NCBI GenBank assembly: GCA_016710885.1
Contig: JADJUC010000001.1
Span: 124,001-188,000 of the forward strand
DNA from: Candidatus Proximibacter danicus
GTDB taxonomy: Bacteria; Pseudomonadota; Gammaproteobacteria; Burkholderiales; Rhodocyclaceae
Direction: 5' to 3'
Length of the DNA: 64,000 bases
Of this stretch, positions 13,974 through 23,116 are shown one piece after another; position 1 is the first letter of the stretch; every line of letters begins with the position of its first letter. Below the pieces are notes generated by a model. The model had not been told where the DNA came from. It made no database searches and saw only the letters and a program-made list of their open reading frames with translations. The position numbers were made by a program, and so were the translations under genes.

Positions 13974-14366
13974 ATGGTTGACAAAACCGCATTCAAATTT
14001 CTCGTGGTGGATGACTTTTCCACCATGCGTCGCATCGTCCGCAACCTGCTCAAGGAAGGCGGCTTCAACAACGTCGAAGAGGCAGAAGACGGCGCCATCG
14101 CACTCGGCCGACTGAAATCCGGTGGGATCGACTTTGTCGTGACCGACTGGAACATGCCGAACATGGATGGCCTCACCCTGCTCCAGTCGATCCGTGCTGA
14201 CCCGGCCCTCAAGAACCTCCCGGTGCTGATGATCACGGCCGAAGCCAAGAAGGAAAACATCATTGCTGCAGCGCAGGCAGGCGCCTCCGGTTACATCGTG
14301 AAGCCATTCACAGGTGCGACACTGGCCGAAAAACTAAATAAAATTTTCGAAAAATTGGGGATTTGA
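13974..14366 (+). CDS. cheY: Chemotaxis response regulator CheY
   Basis: 130 residues, a stand-alone receiver domain. The acidic pair is in [16 protein letters not shown], the phospho-acceptor aspartate in [13 protein letters not shown], the switch threonine in [10 protein letters not shown] and the conserved lysine in GYIVKPFTG. The [13 protein letters not shown] and WNMPNMDGL wording is that of flagellar-motor CheY. Phosphorylated CheY would bind FliM and change flagellar rotation. The cheZ gene begins on the next base after its stop codon, giving a two-gene unit; no other che genes are nearby. Confidence 0.93.
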   Translation: MVDKTAFKFLVVDDFSTMRRIVRNLLKEGGFNNVEEAEDGAIALGRLKSGGIDFVVTDWNMPNMDGLTLLQSIRADPALKNLPVLMITAEAKKENIIAAAQAGASGYIVKPFTGATLAEKLNKIFEKLGI

Positions 14367-14951
14367 ATGACGACCAAACCGACAAGCAAAACCAAAGCTG
14401 CTCCCGCGCGCTCGGCCGCCACGGCAAGCAGCAAAGCTGCCGCCAAGCCTGTGCAGAAAGCTGCGCCCAAGAAAGCCGTGCGCAAGTCTGCAAGCACGCG
14501 AAAGAAAAGCGACAGCAGCCACGTTCTTGATGAACTCAAGGGACTGGCGCGCCAACTGAAAGAGGCTGCAAAGGGCCTGAACAAGAAAGCGGCGCAGAAC
14601 CCGCGGGCGGTTTCGAGCATTCTTGGCAGCGTCGAACGCATGACAGCCGATGCCGCCAACAAATCGCTCTCTGAAGCAGAAGCCGCGAAACTGCTGGTTG
14701 GCGCAACGCTGGATTCACTTTCCAAAAACTGGAGTCGCCAGGATATCGAGGCCAGCTTGAAGCTGATCACCGGCCACCTGACCAACATCATCGTCGCGCA
14801 AGAGTTCCAGGACCTGGCCGGTCAGTCGCTACGCAAGGCGATGAAGGCCCTGGTTGGCGCGATCATCGTCGTCGAAGGCGGAGGTCCAACCGAAGAAAAG
14901 CGCCTGTCGCAACTCGAAATCGATGGACTACTCAGTGACCTGATGCCATAA
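14367..14951 (+). CDS. cheZ: CheY-phosphate phosphatase CheZ with basic N-terminal tail
   Basis: 194 residues. The catalytic helix AQEFQDLAGQSLRKAM carries the aspartate and glutamine (underlying pattern QD/EFQDL-x-GQ) with which CheZ dephosphorylates CheY. The C-terminal SQLEIDGLLSDLMP matches the CheY-binding helix of E. coli CheZ (SQDQVDDLLDSL). The segment VERMTADAANKSLSEAE fits the long hairpin. The first about 50 residues are unusual: repeats of lysine, alanine, serine and proline resembling a histone H1-type tail, likely disordered. Adjacent to cheY, which supports the call. Confidence 0.85.
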   Translation: MTTKPTSKTKAAPARSAATASSKAAAKPVQKAAPKKAVRKSASTRKKSDSSHVLDELKGLARQLKEAAKGLNKKAAQNPRAVSSILGSVERMTADAANKSLSEAEAAKLLVGATLDSLSKNWSRQDIEASLKLITGHLTNIIVAQEFQDLAGQSLRKAMKALVGAIIVVEGGGPTEEKRLSQLEIDGLLSDLMP

Positions 14952-14972
14952 GCACTGAAGATCAATTTCATG

Positions 14973-15004
14973 ACAATGGGCCGCAAATGCGGCCCATTGT
15001 TTTT
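14973..15004 (+). terminator. Rho-independent terminator after cheYZ
   Basis: A perfect 13-base inverted repeat (arms 14973-14985 and 14988-15000, ACAATGGGCCGCA and its complement) is followed by a run of T. It lies 22 bases after the cheZ stop. Confidence 0.9.
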
Positions 15005-15030
15005 AGCGTGGCGGAATATCGGCACAATTA

Positions 15031-15069
15031 AAAACAAAAACGGCGAGTGATTTTCATCACTCGCCGTTT
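15031..15069 (-). terminator. Terminator of the tRNA operon
   Basis: Arms 15038-15050 and 15057-15069 form a perfect 13-base stem around a six-base loop. Read on the minus strand, the stem is followed by TTTTTGTTTTT. It sits just after the 3' end of tRNA-His, the last gene of the tRNA operon. Confidence 0.9.
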
Positions 15070-15078
15070 CTGCACAGC

Positions 15079-15155
15079 TGGGGCGACATACCGGGATCGA
15101 ACCGGTGACAACTGGAATCACAATCCAGTGCTCTACCGACTGAGCTAATGCCGCC
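15079..15155 (-). tRNA. tRNA-His (GTG anticodon)
   Basis: 77 bases folding as a full cloverleaf. The anticodon loop TTGTGAT is closed by CTGGA/TCCAG. The acceptor stem GCGGCAT pairs with ATGTCGC (one G-T pair), an extra 5' G (position -1) pairs with the discriminator C as required in tRNA-His, and CCA is encoded. Last of three tRNA genes on the minus strand. Confidence 0.97.
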
Positions 15156-15162
15156 ACTGTTC

Positions 15163-15239
15163 TGGCGCGCCCGGCGAGACTCGAACTCACAACCCCCGGC
15201 TTAGAAGGCCGGTGCTCTATCCGGTTGAGCTACGGGCAC
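15163..15239 (-). tRNA. tRNA-Arg (TCT anticodon)
   Basis: 77 bases. Anticodon loop CTTCTAA between CCGGC and GCCGG; acceptor GTGCCCG pairs with CGGGCGC; discriminator G and encoded CCA. It lies seven bases upstream of tRNA-His in the same transcript and reads the rare AGA/AGG arginine codons. Confidence 0.97.
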
Positions 15240-15331
15240 GGGTTGAATCTCTCCAGGCAACAACTACTTGCTCGGTAACTACTCAGTTACTACAAACTGC
15301 GTACGAAAATACGACTTCGTTGTTTCAAATA

Positions 15332-15408
15332 TGGTCGGGGCGGTGGGATTCGAACTCACGACCCTCTGCTCCCAAAGCAGATGCGCTACCAGGCTGCGCT
15401 ACGCCCCG
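15332..15408 (-). tRNA. tRNA-Pro (TGG anticodon)
   Basis: 77 bases. Anticodon loop TTTGGGA between TCTGC and GCAGA; acceptor CGGGGCG pairs with CGCCCCG; discriminator A and encoded CCA. First gene of the Pro-Arg-His tRNA operon, 92 bases before tRNA-Arg. Confidence 0.97.
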
Positions 15409-15419
15409 AGGAAGGGCGC

Positions 15420-15448
15420 ATTATAGAGAGTGAGGGATCTGCGGTCAA
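15420..15448 (-). promoter_or_regulatory. Promoter of the tRNA operon with GC-rich discriminator
   Basis: On the minus strand: TTGACC (15443-15448), a 17-base spacer, then perfect TATAAT (15420-15425), followed by GCGCCC before the transcript start. A strong sigma-70 promoter with a GC-rich discriminator is the pattern of stringently controlled stable-RNA promoters, which DksA and ppGpp inhibit. Confidence 0.85.
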
Positions 15449-15559
15449 TTGCATTGCGGCGTATTTTTACAATTCTGCAAGCTTGCTTGCACCCTCTCTA
15501 TATTTCTGCTATTAAAGCTGCTTTTCCAAAACGGACGCACTCCGAAAGACCCCCAAAAA

Positions 15560-15985
15560 ATGGCTGAAGACCTGCTCCACAAACATTTCACTCCCTACGC
15601 TCTCAAGAAGGGCGAGGAATACATGAACACCAAGCAACTGGCGCATTTCCGCAAGATTCTGGAAACGCTGAAACAGGAGCTGGGTGCCGATATCGAACGC
15701 ACGGTTCACACCATGCAGGACGAGGCGACTGTGTTTGCCGACCCCAACGACCGCGCCAGTCAGGAATCGGACATGGCCCTCGAGCTGCGCAACCGTGACC
15801 GTGAGCGCAAGCTGATCAAGAAGATCGACGAAACGCTCGGGCGCATCGATAGCGGCGATTACGGCTACTGTGACAAATGCGGTGTCGAAGTCGGCATCAA
15901 GCGCCTGGAAGCCCGCCCGACGGCCACCCTGTGCATCGACTGCAAGACGCTGGAAGAACTGCGCGAACGGCAAGTTGCCAAGTAA
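15560..15985 (+). CDS. dksA: RNA polymerase-binding transcription factor DksA
   Basis: 141 residues from the ATG at 15560; the frame is open upstream, but this start keeps the family's PYxxKxGEEYMN segment near the N-terminus and gives normal length. A coiled-coil hairpin, with an acidic tip around [16 protein letters not shown], reaches into the RNA polymerase secondary channel. The zinc finger has four cysteines in [20 protein letters not shown] plus LCIDC. With ppGpp it represses stable-RNA promoters and activates amino acid operons. It lies beside the tRNA operon promoter, on the opposite strand. Confidence 0.93.
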   Translation: MAEDLLHKHFTPYALKKGEEYMNTKQLAHFRKILETLKQELGADIERTVHTMQDEATVFADPNDRASQESDMALELRNRDRERKLIKKIDETLGRIDSGDYGYCDKCGVEVGIKRLEARPTATLCIDCKTLEELRERQVAK

Positions 15986-16030
15986 AGCAGGCTCCCCCCC
16001 GGTTGGCAGAATCAAACCAGACGGGAAAAC

Positions 16031-16058
16031 AAAAAAGGACGCCGAAGCGTCCTTTTTT
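16031..16058. terminator. Bidirectional terminator between dksA and pnp
   Basis: AAAAAAGGACGC, a CGAA loop, then GCGTCCTTTTTT: a perfect 12-base inverted repeat that places a T-run after the stem on either strand. It sits between the convergent dksA and pnp stop codons, so it can end both transcripts. Confidence 0.9.
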
Positions 16059-16078
16059 GTTGCCTTGAGCGTTCAGAC

Positions 16079-18202
16079 TCAGGCTTGCGGTGCAGCTTCC
16101 GTTTCCGGAGCGGCTTCTTCAGTGGCGAGACCCTTCATCGAAAGGCGTACACGGCCCTTCTCGTCGGCTTCCAGCACCTTCACGCGCACTTGCTGACCTT
16201 CCTTGAGCTTGTCGGAGACTTTCTCGACGCGCTCGTTGGCAATCTGCGAAATGTGCAGCAGGCCGTCGCGGCCCGGCATGATGCTGACGATGGCGCCGAA
16301 ATCCAGCAGCTTGAGCACGGTGCCTTCGTAGATCTTGCCCACTTCGACATCGGCGGTGATGTCGCTGATGCGCTTTTTGGCAGCATCGGCAGCTTCGCCG
16401 GAGACGGAGGCGATGGTGATCGTGCCGTCGTCCTGGATGTCGATGGTCGTACCGGTCTCTTCGGTGATAGCGCGAATGACGGCGCCGCCCTTGCCGATCA
16501 CGTCGCGGATCTTCTCCGGATTGATCTTGATGGTGTAGAGACGCGGTGCGTAGGCGGAGATTTCGCCTACGCCGGACATCGTGCCTTCCATGATGCCGAG
16601 GATGTGCAGACGGGCGTCCTTGGCCTGGGCCAGTGCGACCTGCATGATTTCCTTGGTGATGCCCTGGATCTTGATGTCCATCTGCAGCGCGGTAACGCCC
16701 GAATCGGTACCGGCGACCTTGAAGTCCATGTCGCCGAGGTGATCTTCGTCGCCGAGGATGTCGGTGAGCACGGCAAAACGGTTGCCGTCCTTGATCAGGC
16801 CCATGGCGATGCCGGCCACGTGCGCCTTGAGCGGCACACCGGCATCCATCAGTGCCAGCGAACCGCCACAGACGGAAGCCATCGACGAGGAACCGTTGGA
16901 TTCGGTGATTTCCGAAACCAGACGCATCGAGTACGAGAACTCGTCAGCCGGCGGCAGCACTGCCACAAGGGCGCGCTTGGCCAGACGACCGTGACCGATT
17001 TCGCGACGCTTCGGCGTACCGACACGACCGCATTCGCCGGTGGCGTACGGAGGCATGTTGTAGTGCAGCATGAAGCGCTCGCGGTATTCGCCGGCCAATG
17101 CGTCGATGATCTGCTCGTCGCGGTTGGTACCGAGCGTGGCAACGACCAGCGCCTGCGTTTCGCCACGGGTGAACAGGGCCGAGCCGTGGGTGCGCGGCAG
17201 CACGCTGCTGCGGATGGCGATTGGACGCACGGTGCGCGTGTCGCGACCATCGATGCGCGGCTCGCCGGCCAGAATGCGGCCACGAACGGTAGCGGCTTCG
17301 ATTTCGAAGAAATAGTTGCCGACGGTATTCGCGTCCGGCGCACCCTCTTCGCCCGTGCACAGTGCGGCGACGGCTTCGGCGGAGAGTTCCTTCAGACGCT
17401 GGCTGCGGGTCTGCTTGACGGTGATGCTGTAGGCTTCTTCGATCTTGGCCTTGACCAGCTCGTTCAAGCGGGCGATCAGCGCCTCGTCCTTGGCCGGAGC
17501 CTGCCAGTCCCATTCGGGCTTGCCAGCTTCTTCAACCAGTTCGTTGATGGCGTTGATGACCTTCTGCATTTCGGTGTGACCGAAGACGACGGCGCCGAGC
17601 ATGACTTCTTCCGACAGCTCCTTGGCTTCCGATTCGACCATCAGCACAGCCGAAGCGGTACCGGCAACGACGAGGTCGAGCTGCGAGGCCTTGACCTGCG
17701 ACAGGGTCGGGTTAAGCACGTACTGGCCATCGATGTAACCGACGCGAGCAGCGCCGACCGGGCCGTCAAACGGCAGACCGGAGATCGACAGGGCAGCCGA
17801 GGTACCGATCAGCGCAGCGATGTCCGGATCCACTTCCGGGTTCAGCGACATGACGGTGGCGACGACCTGGACTTCGTTGTAGAAGCCTTCCGGGAACAGC
17901 GGGCGGATCGGACGGTCGATCAGGCGGGAGGTCAGCGTTTCCTTCTCGGACGGACGGCCTTCGCGCTTGAAGAAGCCACCGGGGATCTTGCCGGCAGCGT
18001 AGGTCTTCTCGATGTAATCAACGGTCAGCGGGAAAAAGTCCTGGCCCGGCTTGGCCTTCTTGGAACCGACCACGGTACAAAGCACCACGGTGTCGTCAAT
18101 CGACACCAGCACGGCGCCGCCGGCCTGGCGGGAGATTTCGCCCGTCTCCAGAGTGACCGTATGGGCACCATAGGCGAAGGTTTTCTTGGCAACGTTAAAC
18201 AT
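16079..18202 (-). CDS. pnp: Polynucleotide phosphorylase
   Basis: 707 residues, full length. 3'-5' phosphorolytic exoribonuclease of the RNA degradosome. Two RNase PH-like cores (first around [20 protein letters not shown], second around [20 protein letters not shown]), a KH domain ([20 protein letters not shown]) and a C-terminal S1 domain ([20 protein letters not shown] then GRDGLLHIS). The tail after S1 is short and alanine/glutamate-rich. It follows rpsO on the same strand with a hairpin-rich spacer, the arrangement in which pnp expression is tuned by read-through and RNase III processing. Confidence 0.98.
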   Translation of the reverse strand: MFNVAKKTFAYGAHTVTLETGEISRQAGGAVLVSIDDTVVLCTVVGSKKAKPGQDFFPLTVDYIEKTYAAGKIPGGFFKREGRPSEKETLTSRLIDRPIRPLFPEGFYNEVQVVATVMSLNPEVDPDIAALIGTSAALSISGLPFDGPVGAARVGYIDGQYVLNPTLSQVKASQLDLVVAGTASAVLMVESEAKELSEEVMLGAVVFGHTEMQKVINAINELVEEAGKPEWDWQAPAKDEALIARLNELVKAKIEEAYSITVKQTRSQRLKELSAEAVAALCTGEEGAPDANTVGNYFFEIEAATVRGRILAGEPRIDGRDTRTVRPIAIRSSVLPRTHGSALFTRGETQALVVATLGTNRDEQIIDALAGEYRERFMLHYNMPPYATGECGRVGTPKRREIGHGRLAKRALVAVLPPADEFSYSMRLVSEITESNGSSSMASVCGGSLALMDAGVPLKAHVAGIAMGLIKDGNRFAVLTDILGDEDHLGDMDFKVAGTDSGVTALQMDIKIQGITKEIMQVALAQAKDARLHILGIMEGTMSGVGEISAYAPRLYTIKINPEKIRDVIGKGGAVIRAITEETGTTIDIQDDGTITIASVSGEAADAAKKRISDITADVEVGKIYEGTVLKLLDFGAIVSIMPGRDGLLHISQIANERVEKVSDKLKEGQQVRVKVLEADEKGRVRLSMKGLATEEAAPETEAAPQA

Positions 18203-18273
18203 TGTTTCCTTTCTTTCTGATTATTGGCGCGGCGTACCCACGACTCCGGCACGCTTTGTTGTCGACGCGCCTG

Positions 18274-18340
18274 TGGCCATCACAGATGGCCATGGCAAAT
18301 GCAAAAACAGCGACACCGCCCCTTGGGCAGTGCCGCTGCT
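18274..18340 (-). terminator. rpsO-pnp intergenic attenuator and processing hairpin
   Basis: Two structures on the minus strand between rpsO and pnp. First, at 18303-18340, a GC-rich imperfect stem (AGCGGCACTGCCC against GGGCGGTGTCGCT with G-T pairs) followed by GTTTTTG, a partial rho-independent terminator. Then, at 18274-18292, TGGCCATC-ACA/TGT-GATGGCCA, a perfect 8-base stem before the pnp start. This resembles the E. coli layout, in which a leaky terminator and an RNase III stem separate the two genes. Function is inferred from position. Confidence 0.65.
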
Positions 18341-18404
18341 CTTGCGTGTTCCCGATCGCATTGCGGATCGGAGAATTCTGAGTGCTGATTATTGACCGCT
18401 GAAA

Positions 18405-18674
18405 TTACTTGCGCAGGCCCAGACGCTCGATCAGCGTGCGGTAGCCATCAACGTTGGTACGCTTCAGGTAGTCGAGCAGCTTGCGACGACGGCTCACCAT
18501 GCGCAGCAGACCGCGACGGGAGTGGTGATCCTTGACGTGATCCTTGAAGTGGCCGGTCAGGTAGTTGATGCGGGCGGTGAGCAGTGCCACCTGGACTTCC
18601 GGCGAACCGGTGTCGCCCTGGGCGCGCTGGTAATCGGCAACAACTTGGGACTTCTGTTCGGTATTGAACGCCAT
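18405..18674 (-). CDS. rpsO: 30S ribosomal protein S15
   Basis: 89 residues, standard length. The N-terminal [20 protein letters not shown], the [14 protein letters not shown] helix, the [20 protein letters not shown] helix and [21 protein letters not shown] are all typical of S15, which binds 16S rRNA in the platform. First gene of the rpsO-pnp unit. Confidence 0.98.
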   Translation of the reverse strand: MAFNTEQKSQVVADYQRAQGDTGSPEVQVALLTARINYLTGHFKDHVKDHHSRRGLLRMVSRRRKLLDYLKRTNVDGYRTLIERLGLRK

Positions 18675-18769
18675 GTCAAACTCTCTTTCCTTAAAACGAC
18701 GCAGCCCCGGTTTGATAGAGCGAACGTCAATGATTAATCGTGTTTTTCGCTTGGCGAAGCGAGGGCGAG

Positions 18770-18799
18770 ATTATAGCGGCTCCGGAAGCTGCTAAGCAA
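18770..18799 (-). promoter_or_regulatory. rpsO promoter
   Basis: On the minus strand TTGCTT (18794-18799), an 18-base spacer and perfect TATAAT (18770-18775), about 95 bases before the rpsO start. It is the only strong sigma-70-like pair seen upstream of rpsO. Confidence 0.7.
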
Positions 18800-19101
18800 C
18801 CGATTTTTCAGGAAATTTTCCTGCGCACCGCCCTGCCCTGGGCTCGACGGGAGCACTAGCCCCGCCGCACGATCACCTGTCGAACAGCGCTCCCGCAATC
18901 TTCGGTAAGCCTTCCGCTCCCACCATTGCGGCGAAATGCCGCCTCGAGGGCGCACGCACCAGCAAGCCAGATGGCCGCCCCACGCGCCGCCCAGAAGTGT
19001 CGGGCACAGGCGACAGGTTGATATGCCATCCATATATGCTAGCGTCACCTCCCCGGCGACCCATGTCACCGCATTTCCACTGAACGAACAGGAGACCTAA
19101 C
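18800..19101. other. Intergenic region with no recognised gene
   Basis: About 300 bases between the rpsO promoter and the start of the secreted-protein gene at 19102. No frame here has a convincing start, ribosome site or family motif. Near the right end ACAGGAGACC gives a clear Shine-Dalgarno for 19102. No terminator, repeat or tRNA was found. Confidence 0.6.
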
Positions 19102-19881
19102 ATGAACCATAAAAAGTCATTGGTACTGCTTGCGCTACTCGGATCATCACTGCCCGCCCTGGCAATGCCCATTGATTGGGACCCGTTCATCGTTTGCACA
19201 AAGGATTTTGTTCCCGTCTCCAGACCGGGTGGAAAGTTCGAGACCGTAGTTGCCGAACGTGTTGTAACCACCTGCGTCATGACTACCAAGCCTTCAATAA
19301 TCAACAGAGAGCCCAAAGTAACGCCGGTGCCGGATCGCGTTCGAGGCGGCATTGCCGACCTACCGTGCAACGAGGTTCCGGCGAAAATAACGACGCTAAA
19401 CGACAAGAAAACGGAGTTCGACACGCGGATAAGTCACCTCGACGCCGAAATCAAGAACGCCGAGGGCGGCTTGCTGGTTCTGGACAATACGAGCAACGGG
19501 CTACGGCCGGAAGTCCGGCTACAGAAAACGCGATGCACGACGGCGACCAACGCCTACAACCAGGCCGTCAATACCATTGCGGCACCGGAAATAGCGGAGT
19601 GCCGGCAACTGCCGCGCGCCGATCGGGCCGACTGCGTCGAAGAAGCCAAAGCAAACGCGGGACTCGGTGCCGGCAATAAATTCAATGCGAAGATCACGGC
19701 CTGCAATCGCTCCGACGATCTGAAAGGAAAACTCGAGGAAAGCGAAGGGCTTGCCCAGAAACTGAGATCGGAAATGGCCAGCTGGATGGACATCCGGCGA
19801 AATGCCCACATTCAGAGCGCCAAGCTCGGGCGACAGATCAAAATGCTTGAACAAAACCGTGCGGATTGTCTAACCCCATAG
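19102..19881 (+). CDS. Secreted coiled-coil protein of unknown function
   Basis: 259 residues. Clear Shine-Dalgarno (AGGAGA) and signal peptide (SLVLLALLGSSLPALA, probable cleavage before MPIDW). The mature protein begins with a short cysteine-containing segment (FIVCTKDFVP, VVTTCVMTTKP, LPCNEVPAK), then helical heptad-like stretches (TTLNDKKTEFDTRISHLDAE and ELEESEGLAQKL-type) with paired cysteines, suggesting disulfides in the periplasm. No known family was recognised. It stands alone between rpsO and the convergent dnaE2, and its codon use and AT content look slightly different from its neighbours. It could be a lineage-specific envelope protein. Confidence 0.65.
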   Translation: MNHKKSLVLLALLGSSLPALAMPIDWDPFIVCTKDFVPVSRPGGKFETVVAERVVTTCVMTTKPSIINREPKVTPVPDRVRGGIADLPCNEVPAKITTLNDKKTEFDTRISHLDAEIKNAEGGLLVLDNTSNGLRPEVRLQKTRCTTATNAYNQAVNTIAAPEIAECRQLPRADRADCVEEAKANAGLGAGNKFNAKITACNRSDDLKGKLEESEGLAQKLRSEMASWMDIRRNAHIQSAKLGRQIKMLEQNRADCLTP

Positions 19882-19977
19882 CCCTGCTTTGGCTGGTGTG
19901 CCGACGATCACGCAGGCACGCCAGCAGCTCTGACCAACGATGCTGCGCTGGACTGCGGAGTCGTTATGGGTACAGCG

Positions 19978-22900
19978 TCAATGGAAATCCCGACTCACGG
20001 TCTCCAGCCGGCCCAGCCACGGGCTGAGATCGAGCAACCGCCCGGCGACCAGATGCACTACCTCGCCTTCCCGCTGCACCTGCCCGAGCACACCCAGGAG
20101 GCTTGAGCCGAGCAACTCCCGCCGCTGCCGGTCGGCAAGACGGCCGTAGATGACGATGTTGGCGAGCCCGGTTTCATCTTCCAGCGTAACGAAGACAACA
20201 CCACTCGCCGTACCCGGCCGCTGCCGGCAGGTGACGATGCCCGCCATGCGTGCAAGGGCACGATCCGGTAGTTCGGCCAGCTGCCCGGCGGAAAGGAATC
20301 TTCTGGTTGTGAGGCGCTTGCGCAGCAGGCCGAGCGGATGGCGGCCGAGCGTGAGGCCGGTGCTGGCGTAGTCGGCGACGAGGTCTTCGGCTTCGCTCGG
20401 TGCGGCGAGTTCCGGCAGCGCTTCCTGTGGTGCGGCGGTGGCCAGCAGATCGAGCTGTACGGCAGCCCCGGCGGCTTTCCATGCGGCCTGACGACGATGT
20501 CCGGCGAGGCCCTTGAGGGCACCTGCCTGGGCAAGCGCATCGAGGTCGCGCTGTGCAATACCGGCACGGGCGGCCAGATCGGACATGCAGACGTAGCCGC
20601 CGGCCGGGCGTTTGACGACAACGGCTGCGGCCCCCACCTGCGAGAGCCCGTTGATACCTTGCAGGCCAAGGCGAACCGAGCCGGTTTCAATCGTCGCGGC
20701 CTCCGCGCTCACCTGCACATCCACTGGCAAAACCGTCACGCCGTGGCGACGCGCATCCTGCACCAACTGCGAGGGCGAATAGAAGCCCATCGGCTGACTG
20801 TTGAGGAGCGCACAAAGAAATTCTGCCGGATGGTGGCACTTGAGCCAAGCCGAAACGTAGGCGAGCAGCGCGAACGAGGCAGCATGCGATTCGGGGAAAC
20901 CGTAGTCGCCGAAGCCTTCGATCTGACGATAGAGCCGCTCGGCGAGTTCGGTCGGATAGCCACGATCGGCCATGCCGGAGAGCAACTTCTCGCGCAAATG
21001 CGTCAGCCCGCCCTTGCGCTGCCAAGCCCCCATCGCACGCCGCAGTTGATCTGCCTCGCCGGGGGTAAAGCCGGCGGCAACGACAGCCAGCTGCATGGCT
21101 TGTTCCTGGAAAATCGGCACCCCATAGGTGCGGCCGAGCACATCTTCGAGTTCAGGTCGCGAAAAACGCAACGGCTGGCCACTGGCGCCGAACCGCTCGC
21201 GCCGCTTGAGGTAGGGATGCACCATGTCGCCCTGGATCGGGCCGGGACGGACAATCGCCACCTGAACGACAAGATCGTAGAAACGGCGGGGTTTGAGGCG
21301 CGGCAGCATGGCCATCTGCGCGCGCGATTCGATCTGGAAGACTCCGATGGTATCGGCACGGCAAATCATGTCGTACACCGCCGGATCTTCGCCCGGAATA
21401 TCCTGCATCTCCATGCCGAGCAACGCCAGTGCACGGCGCGTGGCGGAGAGCATGCCCAGCGCCAGCACGTCCACTTTCAGCAAACCGAGCGCCTCGATAT
21501 CGTTCTTGTCCCACTGGATCACCGTACGGTTTTCCATCGCTGCGTTCTCGATCGGCACCAGCCGTGCCAGCGGCCCGCGCGAAATGATGAAGCCGCCGAC
21601 ATGCTGCGACAGGTGGCGCGGAAAGCCGATCAGCATTTCGGTCAGCGCCAGCCACTTGGCGACACGCGGGCTTTCCGGGTCGAGGCCAACGCCGGCACAG
21701 CGCGCAGGAAGCTGGTCCCGCTTATCCCACCACGCCAGCGAACCGGAGAGCACGTCGATCTGTGCCGGTGGAAAAGCCGAGTGCGCGGCCGACATCGCGC
21801 AACGCACCTCGCGTGCGATACGTGATCAACGCCGCCGCCAGTGCCGCTCGCTCGCGGCCATATTTGGTGTAGATGTACTGCACCACCTCCTCGCGCCGTT
21901 CGTGCTCGAAGTCGACGTCGATATCCGGCGGCTCACCGCGCTCCCTGGAAATGAAGCGCTCGAAGAGCAGATTCGAGCGTGCCGGATCCACCTCGGTGAT
22001 ACCCAGCGCATAGCACACCGCTGAATTGGCAGCAGAACCACGGCCCTGGCAGAGAATCTTCTGCCCACGTGCAAAATTGACGATGTCGTAAACAGTGAGG
22101 AAATAGGCTTCGTATTGCAGCTCGGCGATCAGCACAAGTTCGCGCTCGATCTGCCCGCGCACCGACAGCGGCAAGCCCTGCGGATAGCGCCGCACGAGCC
22201 CGGCCTCGACTTCGCGCGCCAGGTAGGCGGCAGGCAGTTCGCCGTGCGGGGCAATTTCGTCCGGGTATTCGTAGTGCAGCTCGTCCAGAGAGAACTGGCA
22301 GCGCGCAGCGATTTTGAGGGTTTCGGCCAGCAGCGCCGATGGATACACCCGGGCCAGTCGCAGGCGAGTGCGCAGGTGGCGCTCGCCGTTCGGATACAAG
22401 GCATGGCCGGCGTCAAATACCGTGGTATTCAGGCGCACGGCGGTCATTACATCCTGCAGGGGGCGGCGGGCACGCAGGTGCATGTGTGCGTCCCCCGCCG
22501 CCACGGCGGGCAATCCGCATTGACTGGCCAGCGTCAGTTGTCTGGCCAGCAAGTCGGCATCATTGGGGCCGGCGTGCAGTTCCACGGCCAGCCAGCAGCG
22601 CCCGGGGAAATTAGACGCCAGCCAGCGGCCATCCATCACCTTTGTTTCTTCGCCGCCGCCCGGCAACCACAGGCACAGGCAACCGGGCACCGCAGCGGCC
22701 GGCGCCAGCGCCTCCAGATCGCCGCGCGTCAGGCGATAGGCGCCTTTTCCGGAGCGGCGCCGGGCCAGGGTAATCAGTGCAGAGAGGTTGCCGTAACCGG
22801 CACGATCCTGTGCCAGCAACACGAGCCTGAGGCCATCGACCAGCGAGAATTCGGCACCACACAGAAGTTTCATGCCCGCAGCTTTGGCGGCGACATGTGC

Positions 22901-23062
22901 GCGCACGATACCGGCCAGCGAACACTCATCCGTAATGGCCAGCGCCGAGTAGCCAAGGGCCTTCGCCCGGCCGATCAGCTCATCCGGATGGGAGGCGCCA
23001 CGGAGAAAGGAGAAACAGGAGAGGCAATGAAGCTCGGCATAGGAAGGAAGTGAGGCTACCAC
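19978..23062 (-). pseudogene. dnaE2: Error-prone DNA polymerase DnaE2 (ImuC) with one frameshift
   Basis: About 1027 residues once one base is removed. DnaE2 is the alternative C-family polymerase that, with ImuA and ImuB, carries out damage-induced mutagenesis. The N-terminal PHP domain ([29 protein letters not shown]) is followed by palm motifs [17 protein letters not shown] and [15 protein letters not shown], the fingers (GPIQGDMVHPYLKRRE, YGVPIFQEQAMQLA) and a C-terminal OB fold (GVVFVTLEDETGLANIVIY). At the codons for G-F-(P)-P-A-Q-I-D the run at 21772-21775 has four A (T on the coding strand) where three are expected; the frame shifts and the first part stops at 21722. The GTG start at 23062 gives the usual N-terminus. 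Confidence 0.9.
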
Positions 23063-23069
23063 CCAATAA

Positions 23070-23085
23070 CTGTATATACATACAG
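23070..23085. promoter_or_regulatory. LexA (SOS) box of dnaE2
   Basis: CTGTATATACATACAG matches the consensus CTGT-N8-ACAG exactly. The inverted repeat extends outward to cover 23062-23093 with nearly perfect symmetry. It lies eight bases before the dnaE2 start. On the minus strand a -35-like TTGACC is at 23092-23097, so LexA bound here would cover the promoter. Confidence 0.9.
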
Positions 23086-23116
23086 TTATTGGGTCAAGAC
23101 CATCGCAGCAACGAGC

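Noticed and set aside
16085..18220. 711-codon open frame opposite pnp
   Set aside because: It mirrors the pnp codons in a GC-rich gene, has no family motifs or ribosome site, and pnp itself is unmistakable.
21715..21800. Programmed ribosomal frameshift in dnaE2
   Set aside because: No slippery heptamer with a downstream stimulator was seen, and similar single-base breaks occur in unrelated genes; a plain indel is simpler.
20338..21825. 495-codon open frame opposite dnaE2
   Set aside because: Antisense shadow of a conserved polymerase; no recognisable domains.
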